64,000 nucleotides of DNA from an uncultured Anaerolineae bacterium (lineage in GTDB: Bacteria; Chloroflexota; Anaerolineae; Anaerolineales; Villigracilaceae): NCBI GenBank assembly GCA_903854805.1, contig CAINXK010000053.1, positions 1 through 64,000 on the forward strand, written 5' to 3'. Position numbers and translations under genes: made by a program. Positions 35,531 through 44,625 of this stretch are shown in pieces. The first letter of the stretch is position 1; each line of letters begins with the position of its first letter. The notes under the pieces were generated by a model that saw only the letters and a list, made by a program, of their open reading frames with translations, searched no databases and was not told the DNA's origin.

Positions 35531-35826
35531 TCCATCCCTGGCAAGCCACCGCCAGCTTATTATGACTTCATCGGCATACCAAGTTTGACCCACGATTAAG
35601 CATCGGGAAAAATATGTTATCGCGCACTATTCCGCCGAAGCACCTGTATTCATCAAAAGGGCCAGCGAGAATATTCCACAAGGTTAGCCGCACGAATCTG
35701 TTTCGCCAGAATCAATTTGCATTAGAAGGATCCTGTTTTCAGAGAACCTGAGCACGAACAACTACTCTCCCATTTTCCGGGCCCAATTTCTGACCCGACT
35801 TCAGGTTAGGCAGAATCTACTATTTT
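35531..35826. other. Intergenic region, nothing recognised
   Basis: About 300 nt between the nucleoside hydrolase stop and the palindromic promoter. No open frame with family similarity and no strong hairpin were found. Confidence 0.5.
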
Positions 35827-36708
35827 CTAAAATTTCAACAAGCCTGCCATAAACATGGCCATAAACCGTTCGGAATCCAGCTTCAAAGGCGCATTGATCG
35901 CCCGCTTACCATCATCGCCCTGATCGAGGCGCCGGACGGCATGGAAGCTGCCCGAACGCAGCCCGGTTTCTCGAACTGAAAGGGAACAATAATTCTCATC
36001 GAACAAAGTCGGATCGATGATGTATGCGGCTGCAACAACATCCCAGGGGAAAAAACCTTGCGCGCGGATAAACACCTTGCGATTGAGTTCCAGCCAGGGT
36101 CTAATTGCCTGCGCCAAATACCGCGACACAGGGCTGGCATGGCTCTCGAGCAAGCGCAACTGTTCCTTACGAAATACTGCCTGAGAACAAACATCCATGC
36201 TGATCAGCGTTTTTTTACAAGGTGCCGAAAGCGTGATTGACGCCGCGCGCCCATCAAGATGAAAATTGAACTCTCCAAAAAAAGAAAAAGGCTGGAAGTG
36301 AAACGACCCGCCCATGATTACCAGCTCCTTCAAGTTGTCCGCGAAACCTGGGTCCAAAAGCATGGCAGTCGCCACGTTAGTTAATGGCCCCAGTGCCAGC
36401 AAGGAAATCTCGCCCGGCTGTGAGCGCACAGTTTCAATCATGAAATCCACGGCTGGATTCGACTTGCCCAAATCGGCCTTGCTTTGCGCGCCTTTATACA
36501 AAGGCACAGTAGCGTGAACCAGATCGAGTAGATTTTCGGCCACCTGGAACCCGACATCTGCTCCGACATTGCCAAAGTTAATCGTAATGCCTTGCACATG
36601 CAATTCTGGCGTGCCCAACAAGACCAGAAATGCGAGCCCGTCGTCAACATCGCGATTGGGCACACCGGTAGCAGGGTCAGAATCAATGATCACTTGTGTT
36701 TGGGTCAT
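35827..36708 (-). CDS. Nucleoside hydrolase (inosine-uridine preferring type)
   Basis: A 293-residue enzyme that splits ribonucleosides into base and ribose. The Ca2+-binding N terminus is IIDSDPATGVPNRDVDDGLAFLVLL, a longer version of the DXDXXXDD motif as seen in a subgroup of the family, followed by ITINFGNVGADV, LLALGPLTNVATAM and VIMGGSF, then the late Asp of PWDVVAAAYI. Cytosolic; feeds nucleoside salvage. It may use nucleosides brought in by the ABC transporter at 14-19 kb, a link of function only. AGGAT precedes the ATG. Confidence 0.9.
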   Translation of the reverse strand: MTQTQVIIDSDPATGVPNRDVDDGLAFLVLLGTPELHVQGITINFGNVGADVGFQVAENLLDLVHATVPLYKGAQSKADLGKSNPAVDFMIETVRSQPGEISLLALGPLTNVATAMLLDPGFADNLKELVIMGGSFHFQPFSFFGEFNFHLDGRAASITLSAPCKKTLISMDVCSQAVFRKEQLRLLESHASPVSRYLAQAIRPWLELNRKVFIRAQGFFPWDVVAAAYIIDPTLFDENYCSLSVRETGLRSGSFHAVRRLDQGDDGKRAINAPLKLDSERFMAMFMAGLLKF

Positions 36709-37097
36709 CTTACAGCCATCCTGTATTCAATTTTTGCAATTCAATTTACCAAGAGAAAAGCCAGCATGAAAAGCAGTTTTCAGTAAACATCCCTGCCAGG
36801 CAGCCAGTCTCAAAGCCGTGCACAGACCTGGGCCCATAAACCAGACCGCAACCCAGGGCGATTTTTGCGGCACGACCTCTGCTGGAAGGTACCCACTTAA
36901 AAACCAGATAAAGAGTAGTCAGCCAAGTACCCTGAATCTAATCTGCCCGGAACAATCAGCAACAACTGACTGCCATGTTCCCAATAGTGAATTTTTAGAT
37001 ACTCAAGAGTCAAAGGATTTTCCGCAAAATGTAACTTTTCGATGACAACAACATCAAAAGTATAGTACACACACAAAACAAACAGGAGCAATCACAC
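36709..37097. other. 389-nt divergent intergenic region
   Basis: Lies between the leftward nucleoside hydrolase and the rightward OsmC-like gene and should hold both promoters. TATAGT at 37061-37066 is a fair -10 for the OsmC-like gene. Nothing else is recognised. Confidence 0.45.
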
Positions 37098-37493
37098 ATG
37101 GAAATGATCATAGACTTCCCCGGCGGTTCACGCGTAGACGCCCATTTTGGACAATTCACCGTAGCGACGGACCAACCCCCAGCGGCCAGCGCCCCGACAC
37201 CCTTCGCCGTGTTTCTTTCATCGATCGGCACCTGCGCAGGCATCTATGTGCTTGGTTTTTGCCAACAGCGCGGCCTAGCCACCGATGGTATCCGCATTGT
37301 CCAGCGCATCCACTCCAGCTTTACAGGCATGGTCGAAAAAATCGATCTGGAAATCCAGGTCCCTGAAAGCTTTCCAGAAAAATATCGCGATTCGCTTATC
37401 CGCTCAGCCGAACTGTGCGCAGTAAAAAAGCACCTGGAAAACCCGCCCAAGTTTGATGTCAGCACCAAGGTTGTTAAACCTGAATTAAGCTGA
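37098..37493 (+). CDS. OsmC-like protein
   Basis: A 131-residue OsmC-fold protein: IIDFPGGSRVDAHFGQFTVATDQPP, PTPFAVFLSSIGTCAGIYVLGFCQQRG, and the C-terminal LIRSAELCAVKKHLENPP. The two Cys positions of Ohr-type enzymes correspond to GTCAG and to the ELCAVKKH helix, so thiol peroxidase activity towards organic peroxides is possible; the sequence is nearer the broad OsmC group than Ohr. AGGAG lies 9 nt before the ATG. A large terminator follows. Confidence 0.85.
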   Translation: MEMIIDFPGGSRVDAHFGQFTVATDQPPAASAPTPFAVFLSSIGTCAGIYVLGFCQQRGLATDGIRIVQRIHSSFTGMVEKIDLEIQVPESFPEKYRDSLIRSAELCAVKKHLENPPKFDVSTKVVKPELS

Positions 37494-37506
37494 ACTCACA
37501 ATAATC

Positions 37507-37595
37507 AGATACCCGGACAAACCTGGGCCAGGATTGAGATGTGAGCGTGAAGTATCAATCCTGGCGTCTCGTCAGGCCGGGTATCTATTTTTTAT
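37507..37595 (+). terminator. Two-stem terminator after the OsmC-like gene
   Basis: AGATACCCGG (37507-37516) pairs with CCGGGTATCT (37577-37586), followed by ATTTTTTATTT. Inside, CCAGGATTGA pairs with TCAATCCTGG, making a branched structure. The end of the opposite-strand small membrane gene overlaps the right arm. Confidence 0.8.
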
Positions 37596-37904
37596 TTGCG
37601 GCGTACTCAGCAGCCAGCCCGAGAAAAGCGTAAATAATGCCACCAGCCCAAGGATGATGCCCGAAGCCAGCCATGAACGCCCTTCAATGACGCGCTCTTG
37701 AATGATCCCGGACAAAGCAGCCAGCCAGATCAGCGCAGCAACGACCGATAAGAATTGCAGGATCGCCAGGCTCCAGCGTCTTTTAATTAAAAGGAGTAAT
37801 GGCGCGCCCAAACAAAACAGAACAGGCAGTAAACCGGCGCTACGCAAAAAATGCGCAGCTATTAAAACGGCCGACAGAATCAGGGGGAAGATTCGAATTT
37901 TCAA
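37572..37904 (-). CDS. Small membrane protein, unknown
   Basis: A 110-residue protein with three or four hydrophobic helices (IFPLILSAVLIAAHFLRSAGLLPVLFCLGAPLLLLI, ILQFLSVVAALIWLAAL, SGIILGLVALFTLFSGWLL). Not recognised. Start is a TTG with AAAGG upstream. Its stop lies within the right arm of the OsmC terminator. It follows zwf by 86 nt on the same strand and may be transcribed with the pentose phosphate genes. Confidence 0.5.
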   Translation of the reverse strand: MKIRIFPLILSAVLIAAHFLRSAGLLPVLFCLGAPLLLLIKRRWSLAILQFLSVVAALIWLAALSGIIQERVIEGRSWLASGIILGLVALFTLFSGWLLSTPQIKNRYPA

Positions 37905-37990
37905 AGATGCAACCTTTCAAGAGAATATGGGCGTATTTTGCCAAACACCCAGCCGATAGACTGTAATTTATGGCACAAACCACCCGGCCT

Positions 37991-39475
37991 TTATTGTACC
38001 TGGATGGCTTTGTCAGTTCCAATGGTACCGGTCCGCCACTTGCGCTTATCACGAGCCAGTAAGTCTTCTGCGGAACGTGGGCCCCAGGTACCTGGTTTGT
38101 AAATCACCAGCTCCGGAGATTCGGGCTGCTCCCAACCCTGCAACACAGGGTCGATCAGCTTCCAGGACGCTTCAATCGCGTCTGAACGCGTAAAGAGAGA
38201 CGCATCACCTTCAATGGCCTCCAATAACAGACGCTCATACGCATCTGGAAGTAATGCGCCATTAAACGAAGAGTGGTATAGAAAATCCATATCCACCGAG
38301 CGCATATCCTGATCGGAATCCGGTACCTTGGCTTCGAAGCGCAGGTGGATGCCTTCGTCCGGCTGGATCGAAAGGGAAAGGATATTTGGGGTGAAGTCAG
38401 CGTCCGATGGTAGGTGGAACATCAGGTGTGGTGGGCGCTGAAATTCGATAATGATCTCTGAAACCTTGCGCTTAAGAGCCTTGCCTGAGCGCAGATAGAA
38501 CGGGACGCCCTTCCAGCGCCAGTTATCAATATATAACTTAAAAGCAGCGAAGGTCGGGGTTTGCGAACCGGGGCCGACACCAACAGCGTTACTATAACCA
38601 CTATACTGCCCTCGCACAACATCGTTCAATGCCAGGGGTCGAATGCTATCCAGTACTTTTACTTTTTCATTACGAATGGAATCAGCATTGAAAGACGAGG
38701 GCGGCTCCATGGCTACCAACGCCAACAGCTGCAGAATATGGTTCTGGAACATATCACGCACCACACCGGCGCTGTCGTAATACCCGGCGCGATGACCCAC
38801 GTCCAGGTCTTCAGCCACCGTGATCTGGATATTATCCACATAGCGCCGGTTCCAGACCGGTTCAAATATGGTATTCGCAAACCGGAAGAATAATACGTTT
38901 TGGGAGGTTTCCTTGCCCAGGTAGTGATCGATACGATAGATCTGGCTTTCATCAAAGACCACATGCAATGCATGATTAAGGTCCCGAGCAGAGGCCAGAT
39001 CCACGCCAAAAGGTTTCTCGATGATAATACGCCGCCAGCCCTCCTGCTCATCCATTACCCTGGACATGTTGGCTGCACCCAGGTAACCGGCTACCGGCGC
39101 GTAATACTCTGGCGAAGTGGCCAGGTAATACAGTCGATTCGCAGGGCCATTTTCCAGCTTTTCTAAAAATTCTTTAAGGGCTGGAAAGTCTTCGCCATGA
39201 TCAAGGTTGCCTTGAAAATAATGCAACTGCGCCGAGAATTTCTCCCAGATGGCCTCGTCAAAAGTTTCAGGACTGACCTGCGAAACGCCATCCCGCAAAT
39301 AAGCGCGGAAGGTTTCATCGGTATATGGGCGACGCGCAAAACCGATGATATTCGCTGATGCGCTCAGCCGCTTTTTTTTGAAATTGTTATACAACGCCGG
39401 AATAAGCTTGCGCCAGGTCAGATCACCAGATGCACCAAAAATTACGATTGAGGCACTTTCTATGACTGATTCCAT
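37991..39475 (-). CDS. zwf: Glucose-6-phosphate dehydrogenase
   Basis: A 494-residue enzyme oxidising glucose 6-phosphate to 6-phosphogluconolactone with NAD(P)+. The nucleotide-binding FGASGDLTWRKLIPALYN is at the N terminus, the active-site RIDHYLGKETSQNVLFFRFAN at about residue 190, and substrate-binding EKPFG and YFLRSGKALKRK-like segments (PFYLRSGKALKRKVSEI) follow. Length is normal. The ATG at 39475 overlaps the gnd stop by one base (TGATG), with AAGGTGG just before. It is the last gene of the pgl-gnd-zwf operon. Confidence 0.95.
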   Translation of the reverse strand: MESVIESASIVIFGASGDLTWRKLIPALYNNFKKKRLSASANIIGFARRPYTDETFRAYLRDGVSQVSPETFDEAIWEKFSAQLHYFQGNLDHGEDFPALKEFLEKLENGPANRLYYLATSPEYYAPVAGYLGAANMSRVMDEQEGWRRIIIEKPFGVDLASARDLNHALHVVFDESQIYRIDHYLGKETSQNVLFFRFANTIFEPVWNRRYVDNIQITVAEDLDVGHRAGYYDSAGVVRDMFQNHILQLLALVAMEPPSSFNADSIRNEKVKVLDSIRPLALNDVVRGQYSGYSNAVGVGPGSQTPTFAAFKLYIDNWRWKGVPFYLRSGKALKRKVSEIIIEFQRPPHLMFHLPSDADFTPNILSLSIQPDEGIHLRFEAKVPDSDQDMRSVDMDFLYHSSFNGALLPDAYERLLLEAIEGDASLFTRSDAIEASWKLIDPVLQGWEQPESPELVIYKPGTWGPRSAEDLLARDKRKWRTGTIGTDKAIQVQ

Positions 39476-40383
39476 CAATCCACCTTCTTTACGGCGTGCC
39501 CGCCGAACTGATTGCGCATGGCAGCCAATATTTTGGCAGCAAAACTTTCGTTTTGGCGGCTGACAAAACGGGCCTGCAGTGAGAGCGTAATCACCGGCGC
39601 AGGTACATCTAAATCCATGGCTTCAAGCACCGTCCAACGACCTTCGCCGCTATCCGCCACCCAGCCCTTGATGTCACTTAACTCACTATCCTGATCAAGC
39701 GCGCGGGCAGTCAGATCAAGCAGCCAGGAGCGCACCACACTGCCTTTTTGCCAGATATGGGCAATCTGCGCCAGATCAAGACCGAAATCCTTCTTGGCTT
39801 TCATAATCTCAAAACCTTCAGCATAGGATTGCATCAGACCATATTCGATGCCGTTGTGGACCATTTTTGTAAAATGACCGGCACCATGCGGCCCAACATG
39901 GCCCCAGCCTTCTTCTTTGCCGGGGGCCAGGGTTTCAAAAACTGGACGGACTGTTTCAACAGCAGCAGCCTCGCCGCCGATCATCAGGCTATAGCCCTCT
40001 TTCAGGCCCCAGACACCTCCACTGGTACCCACATCCAGAAAACCAAGACCTTTTGGTGCCACTTCGGCTGCATGCCGGATAGAATCTTTATAATTCGAGT
40101 TTCCGCCGTCAATCAGGATATCCCCAGCAGACAAGCGTTCAGCCAGGGCCTGGATGGTATCGTCCGTGATCTGGCCAGAAGGCACCATCACCCAGACAAC
40201 CCTGGGAACAGGAAGTTTTGATACCAGTTCATCCAGGGTACGCGCCCCAACTGCGCCAATTTTTTCGACGGCAGTGATGGCTGCCTCGCTGAGATCATAG
40301 GCTACCACGCGATGGCCACCATTCAGCAGGCGCGCGACCATATTGGCGCCCATTTTTCCGAGACCGATCATTCCGATATCCAT
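39475..40383 (-). CDS. gnd: 6-phosphogluconate dehydrogenase, decarboxylating, short form
   Basis: A 302-residue enzyme converting 6-phosphogluconate to ribulose 5-phosphate and CO2. It has the Rossmann GMIGLGKMGANM, the substrate motif DGGNSNYKDS, and the catalytic Lys region HFTKMVHNGIEYGLMQSYAEG. It is the short (about 300-residue) GntZ/YqeC-like form rather than the 470-residue one; such forms often favour NAD+. TAGGAGAAG precedes the ATG. It is coupled to zwf and lies 63 nt after pgl. Confidence 0.95.
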   Translation of the reverse strand: MDIGMIGLGKMGANMVARLLNGGHRVVAYDLSEAAITAVEKIGAVGARTLDELVSKLPVPRVVWVMVPSGQITDDTIQALAERLSAGDILIDGGNSNYKDSIRHAAEVAPKGLGFLDVGTSGGVWGLKEGYSLMIGGEAAAVETVRPVFETLAPGKEEGWGHVGPHGAGHFTKMVHNGIEYGLMQSYAEGFEIMKAKKDFGLDLAQIAHIWQKGSVVRSWLLDLTARALDQDSELSDIKGWVADSGEGRWTVLEAMDLDVPAPVITLSLQARFVSRQNESFAAKILAAMRNQFGGHAVKKVD

Positions 40384-40446
40384 AGTCTTCTCCTAAAATA
40401 ATTTCAGTTTGGTTGACAAAAAAAACAAACAGCAGTGGACCTGCGC

Positions 40447-41214
40447 TTATCGTTGAAGTTCGAGCCCTTCGATACTATCTGGCAACAGGCTGGCGGCGGC
40501 TTCATCCACCAACCACCACAACCTGCCTTCATCTGGATGGATCCTTTGCGCCGGCAGCCGGAAAGGTTCCCGGCGTCCGGTGACCGTCGCGGATAAGGCC
40601 TGAGCCTTCTCGGCCCCGGCGGCCAGGAATACCACGTTGCGTGCAGCATTGATCACATCCGGGGTTAGACTCACCCGTTGAGCAGGACGATCCTGGTAGT
40701 TTGCGCTAACCGCCACGGTGGCCACGCCGCTTGTTTCCACCGAATCTGGAAACAGGGAGGCCGTATGTCCATCGGCACCCAGACCAAGTAGGACCAGGTC
40801 AAAACGCGGCCAAATCTTACCAGGCTCAGCAATTGTTTTCAATAAACGTGCATAGTCTTCAGCGGCAGGTATCGGGCCAAGCTCGCCCTTCACCCGGAAA
40901 ATGTTTTCGACAGGCACGGGAACCTGCCCCAGCAACGCTTGGTATGCCTGGTGGTAACAGCTTTCAGCGTCATCCGCTGGGACGCAGCGTTCATCGCCCC
41001 AAAAAAAATACTGCTGGTCCCAGGGCAGCCCTGCACGATAGGGTGCCTGGGCCAACAAATGATAAAGCGCCACTGGCGTGCTTCCACCTGAAAGTGCAGT
41101 CAAAAACTTGCCACGCTGCTCAACAGCAGCGTGGGTTAGTTGGCTGAATAACTCGGCGGCAAAAATACTTAAAGAGCGACTGTCGGGGAAAATTTTTATG
41201 GTTATGGCTGACAT
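40447..41214 (-). CDS. pgl: 6-phosphogluconolactonase
   Basis: A 255-residue DevB/SOL-type lactonase hydrolysing 6-phosphogluconolactone. Marks are LTALSGGSTPVALYHLL, FFWGDERCVPADDAESCY and LLGLGADGHTASLFP. It completes the oxidative pentose phosphate set with gnd and zwf, on one transcript. The start is uncertain: ATG at 41214 is given; a GTG at 41226 is in frame, and TACAAT directly before that GTG could be the -10 of a short-leader or leaderless message. Confidence 0.93.
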   Translation of the reverse strand: MSAITIKIFPDSRSLSIFAAELFSQLTHAAVEQRGKFLTALSGGSTPVALYHLLAQAPYRAGLPWDQQYFFWGDERCVPADDAESCYHQAYQALLGQVPVPVENIFRVKGELGPIPAAEDYARLLKTIAEPGKIWPRFDLVLLGLGADGHTASLFPDSVETSGVATVAVSANYQDRPAQRVSLTPDVINAARNVVFLAAGAEKAQALSATVTGRREPFRLPAQRIHPDEGRLWWLVDEAAASLLPDSIEGLELQR

Positions 41215-41318
41215 AATATTAGACACATTGTATCTGATTATTTATTTTTAGACCTTGTTTTGTGTCTCAATTTCTTTGAACAAGATACGAAATTGCGGTT
41301 TTCACCAACCTGCGACGT

Positions 41319-41324
41319 TATAAT
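41319..41324 (+). promoter_or_regulatory. -10 box for the MFS gene
   Basis: TATAAT lies 20 nt before the ATG at 41345 with no Shine-Dalgarno, giving a predicted leader of only about 13 nt. Confidence 0.4.
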
Positions 41325-41344
41325 CGGCAGACTTGCAGAAAACC

Positions 41345-42574
41345 ATGACATCATCAACTTCCACCCAGCCCGCCGAAATTCAAAAACGTAACTACCGTTA
41401 TGTGCAGATAGACGCCATCGGCGTCAGCATCTCCAACGTTGCGGCGCCCTTCCTGCCAGTTTTTCTAGCCCGCCTGGGTGCGAGTAATTTTCAGATTGGG
41501 TTGCTCTCATCCATGCCAGGGATGACCGGTCTAGTATTGGCCATCCTGGTGGGACGCTTCCTGCAAACCCGCCGCAACATAGTACCCTGGTTCAGTCTCT
41601 CGCGTTTATTGGTGATTGCCTGTTATGCCATCACCGGGCTGGTTACGCTGCTGCTGCCTAAAGAATATACAGTCATCAGCACGTTGGCCATCTGGGCTTT
41701 TGCGACTTTACCATCCACAGCCCTGGCTGTTGCGTTTTCAGTGGTTATGAACGCCGTTGCTGGGCCTGAAGGGCGCTACGCTTTGCTCAGCCGCCGTTGG
41801 GCAATTTTCGGATTGACCAGCGTAGTTTTTACCTTCGCCGTCTCCCGCGTTATTGACCTGGTCTCTTTCCCGCTTAATTTTGCCCTTATGTTTCTGGGGC
41901 TTTCCCTGGGAGGCTTGATCAGCTTCGAGTTCTCCAGCCAAATTTCTCTACCCGACCAGGAGCCCGCCCCGCTGACTGCCGGAGTAAGCTTTTGGGACAC
42001 GCTAAAAAGTTACTATAGCCTGATGCGCGGCGCGCCAGCCTTTGTCTCGTTTTCAAACAAACGCTTTGTGTATCTTTCTGCCCTGGCTCTGAGCGCTCCC
42101 ATCATGCCGTTATTTTTTGTTCGCGAATTGGGGGCAACGAACAGTCAGATCGGCTCTATCAACATAACCATGACCTCGGTCATGCTGGTAGGTTATTTTT
42201 TTTGGCCCTGGGTCTCAAGAAAGTGGAGCGGACGCATCGTTTTACTGGCCACCAGCCTGGGAATGGTGTTGTACCCAGCTTTGACAGCTGCGTTTCCACA
42301 TGTCGAATGGGTCTACCTATTTGCTGCCATCGCTGGTTTATTCCAATCTGGGCTTGATCTGGTATTTTTTGACGAGTTAATGAAAACCGTTCCACCCGAA
42401 TACAGTGCTACTTTTATTTCGCTAGCCCAATCCATGCAATATCTATCAACAATTATTGCCCCCATGGCCGGGACCCTGCTGGCAGATTATATTGGCCTGA
42501 GCGGGACACTCTGGCTCAGCGCCGGTCTGCGCCTGGTCGGGTTCCTGTTATTCCTAAAACCGGACAAAAAGTAA
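41345..42574 (+). CDS. MFS transporter
   Basis: A 409-residue carrier with about 12 hydrophobic segments. N-terminal half: GVSISNVAAPFLPVFLARLGASNFQIGLLSSMPGMTGL; C-terminal half: FVRELGATNSQIGSINITMTSVMLVGYFFWPWVSRKWSGRIV. The repeated GASNFQIG/GATNSQIG motif shows the internal duplication. Substrate unknown; no link to neighbours. It is divergent from pgl. ATG at 41345 chosen over a TTG at 41333. Confidence 0.78.
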   Translation: MTSSTSTQPAEIQKRNYRYVQIDAIGVSISNVAAPFLPVFLARLGASNFQIGLLSSMPGMTGLVLAILVGRFLQTRRNIVPWFSLSRLLVIACYAITGLVTLLLPKEYTVISTLAIWAFATLPSTALAVAFSVVMNAVAGPEGRYALLSRRWAIFGLTSVVFTFAVSRVIDLVSFPLNFALMFLGLSLGGLISFEFSSQISLPDQEPAPLTAGVSFWDTLKSYYSLMRGAPAFVSFSNKRFVYLSALALSAPIMPLFFVRELGATNSQIGSINITMTSVMLVGYFFWPWVSRKWSGRIVLLATSLGMVLYPALTAAFPHVEWVYLFAAIAGLFQSGLDLVFFDELMKTVPPEYSATFISLAQSMQYLSTIIAPMAGTLLADYIGLSGTLWLSAGLRLVGFLLFLKPDKK

Positions 42575-42595
42575 CCGAAAACAATCTCAGTAATA

Positions 42596-42633
42596 AAAAG
42601 TGGGCTGGAGCTTTTCAGCCCAACCCACTTTGT
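42596..42633. terminator. Bidirectional terminator between the MFS gene and metG
   Basis: AAAGTGGG pairs with CCCACTTT around an inner CTGGA/TTCAG stem, with A-rich and T-rich flanks. It ends both convergent genes. Confidence 0.8.
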
Positions 42634-42637
42634 TTCG

Positions 42638-44431
42638 CTATTTGCCCATCCTGGCACGTTCTTCTGCAGCGACACTCTCGTCCAGCTTTTTGAACAAAGG
42701 CGCGGGCTGGTTCAACGGCTGGCCCGGTTTTAGCTGGCTTGGGTGCCAAAAACCCTCAACGGGGCGATTTTCAAGTGGTCTGTAACGCAAGGCCGTGTGC
42801 TCACCCAGCGAATCTTGCAGTGTCTCTACATATTGTTCGCCAAACAGGGGTTCATTGTAACCAAAGAAACCATGCAGCTTTTCGCAGCTAAAAGGTAAGA
42901 TGGGCGCGAAGAGTATCTTGAGCGAATCGATCGCCTTCAAAGCAGTATAGACCGTCAACGCAGCAGCCTCGCGGTCAGTTTTGATGCTGGTCCAGGGAGC
43001 ATTTGCATCAATGTAACGATTCACTTCCGTGGATAACCGCATGGCTTCGCTCAACGCAGCGCGCAGGTGAACACCATCCAGTTCTTTACCCACCGTGGAA
43101 AAACCATTCTCGATGGTAGCCAACAGGTTTAAATCAGCTTCGCGCAGGTTGGCGGGATCGATCTGCGGCACACATGCTTCCCAATTTTTATAACAAAACG
43201 AGAGCATGCGGTTGGCCAAGTTGCCCCAGGTGGCCACAAGCTGGTTGTTATTAAGCGCCACAAACTCGCTCCAATCCCAATCGCTATCCTTGCTTTCTGG
43301 CATGTTGACCGTCAGATAATAACGCAGAGCGTCTGGGTCATAGCGCGAGAGAAAGTCCAGCCCCCAAACGCCCCAGTGACGGGAACCACTGATCTTCTGC
43401 CCTTCCATATTCATAAATTGGTTGGCCGGCACATCATACGGCAGGGTTAGCTTGATACCTTTTTCGCCGTTAAATATTTCGACAAACTGATCTCCAACAC
43501 CCATCAACTGGGCTGGCCATAAGGATGTATGGAAGAAAATATTATCCTTGCCAATAAAATGATAATGTTTGGCAGCCGGGTTCACCCACCAATCCTTCCA
43601 ATCGCCGCCTGAAACCTGGCTCCACTCGATGGCAGCCGAAAGATATCCGATCACCGCTTCAAACCAGACATACAGGCATTTGCCTTCCCACCCTTCCACG
43701 GGAACCGGGATACCCCAGTCCAGGTCGCGGGTGATTGGACGCGGCTTAAGGCCTTCGGCTTCAATTTTCCCCAAGGATTCACCGATGACGGTATCACGCA
43801 TGTGACTGGAGCGCTCGCGCAGAAAATTCTTAACATCCGGCTCCAGCTTGGAAAGATCGATATAAAAATGCTCTGTGTCACGCAGCTCAGGTGTGGAACC
43901 ATCCACCTTGGAGCGCGGATTGATCAAACGAGCTGCCTCCAGCACATTGCCGCATTGGTCACACTGGTCAGAACGCGCTTCAGCATAACCACAGACATAA
44001 CAGGTGCCTTCCACAAAACGGTCGGGCAAGAATTTTCCCGCGGACGGAGAATACCACTGTGGTTCTACCCGTGTAAACAAAAACCCGTTCTTCTTGAGGG
44101 CCAGGAATATGCTCTGCGATACCTTAAAATGATTCTGGGTATGGGTAGATGTAAACATATCGTAAGTGATGCCAGCCTGTTTGAAGACATCCAGAAACCC
44201 AGCATGATATTTCTTGTAAACCGCTTCCACCGGAACCCCTTCCTTATCGGCGGCAATGGTGACCGGTGTTCCGTGCGAATCGGTACCACTTACCACCAGG
44301 ACGTTATCCCCTTTCAGACGATGGTAGCGCGCAACAATATCCCCTGGCAAATGGGATCCTGTAATATTTCCGACATGGATCTCCGCATTTGCATAAGGCC
44401 AGGCAATGGCAATCAAGATGTTTTCAGGCAT
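42638..44431 (-). CDS. metG: Methionyl-tRNA synthetase, short form without C-terminal tRNA-binding domain
   Basis: A 597-residue class I synthetase. The HIGH-type motif is AEIHVGNITGSHLPGDIV, one zinc knuckle is CYVCGYAEARSDQCDQCG, and the KMSKS-equivalent is KISGSRHW, resembling the archaeal-type pattern rather than KMSKS. A second knuckle in the usual place has no Cys. The C-terminal EMAP/Trbp domain is absent, as in many short MetRS. GGAG precedes the ATG. Upstream is a structured leader that ends in an intrinsic terminator, suggesting regulation by attenuation. Confidence 0.92.
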   Translation of the reverse strand: MPENILIAIAWPYANAEIHVGNITGSHLPGDIVARYHRLKGDNVLVVSGTDSHGTPVTIAADKEGVPVEAVYKKYHAGFLDVFKQAGITYDMFTSTHTQNHFKVSQSIFLALKKNGFLFTRVEPQWYSPSAGKFLPDRFVEGTCYVCGYAEARSDQCDQCGNVLEAARLINPRSKVDGSTPELRDTEHFYIDLSKLEPDVKNFLRERSSHMRDTVIGESLGKIEAEGLKPRPITRDLDWGIPVPVEGWEGKCLYVWFEAVIGYLSAAIEWSQVSGGDWKDWWVNPAAKHYHFIGKDNIFFHTSLWPAQLMGVGDQFVEIFNGEKGIKLTLPYDVPANQFMNMEGQKISGSRHWGVWGLDFLSRYDPDALRYYLTVNMPESKDSDWDWSEFVALNNNQLVATWGNLANRMLSFCYKNWEACVPQIDPANLREADLNLLATIENGFSTVGKELDGVHLRAALSEAMRLSTEVNRYIDANAPWTSIKTDREAAALTVYTALKAIDSLKILFAPILPFSCEKLHGFFGYNEPLFGEQYVETLQDSLGEHTALRYRPLENRPVEGFWHPSQLKPGQPLNQPAPLFKKLDESVAAEERARMGK

Positions 44432-44510
44432 AACAATCTCCGTTTGTGCGTTGGCAGTGACAGGTCCGTTAGTTTATCAACTGCCAATAAGTAGCGTGGA
44501 ATATTAGTCC

Positions 44511-44625
44511 ATTAAAGAAAAATGCTGGCTTACGCCAGCAGCATTGGTCAGACGGCGTGAACCGCCCTGCAGTTCATCTGGCGGTGAACTGCAAGTATTG
44601 CCGCGACATCGACATCGACCTGAAT
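44511..44625 (-). ncRNA. Candidate metG leader RNA with pseudoknot and terminator (riboswitch/attenuator-like)
   Basis: On the minus strand a 9-bp perfect hairpin (44593-44585 with 44576-44568) carries CCGCC in its loop (44584-44580). That loop is complementary to GGCGG just 3' of the hairpin (44566-44562), so an H-type pseudoknot of five GC pairs can form. GGTC at 44620-44617 can pair with GACC at 44549-44546 to close the domain. Directly after comes an intrinsic terminator, TGCTGGC-GTAA-GCCAGCA (44540-44523), followed by TTTTTCTTT. A compact pseudoknot plus terminator upstream of an aminoacyl-tRNA synthetase gene looks like a regulatory leader. I do not recognise a known class; T-box and SAM-I motifs are absent. 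Confidence 0.55.
44523..44540 (-). terminator. metG: Intrinsic terminator inside the metG leader
   Basis: Seven-pair stem TGCTGGC/GCCAGCA with GTAA tetraloop followed by T5CT3, 92 nt upstream of the metG start codon. It could instead end a transcript from rpoD, but the nearer structured region suggests conditional termination. Confidence 0.75.

Noticed and set aside
35827..36708. Broken metal motif in the nucleoside hydrolase
   Set aside because: The longer DXDP...DVDD form is a known subgroup pattern, and all acidic residues are present.
44546..44620. tRNA-like fold in the metG leader (GGTC at one end, GACC-A at the other)
   Set aside because: The interior does not form a D-arm, anticodon arm or T-arm; the pseudoknot hairpin explains the pairing better.
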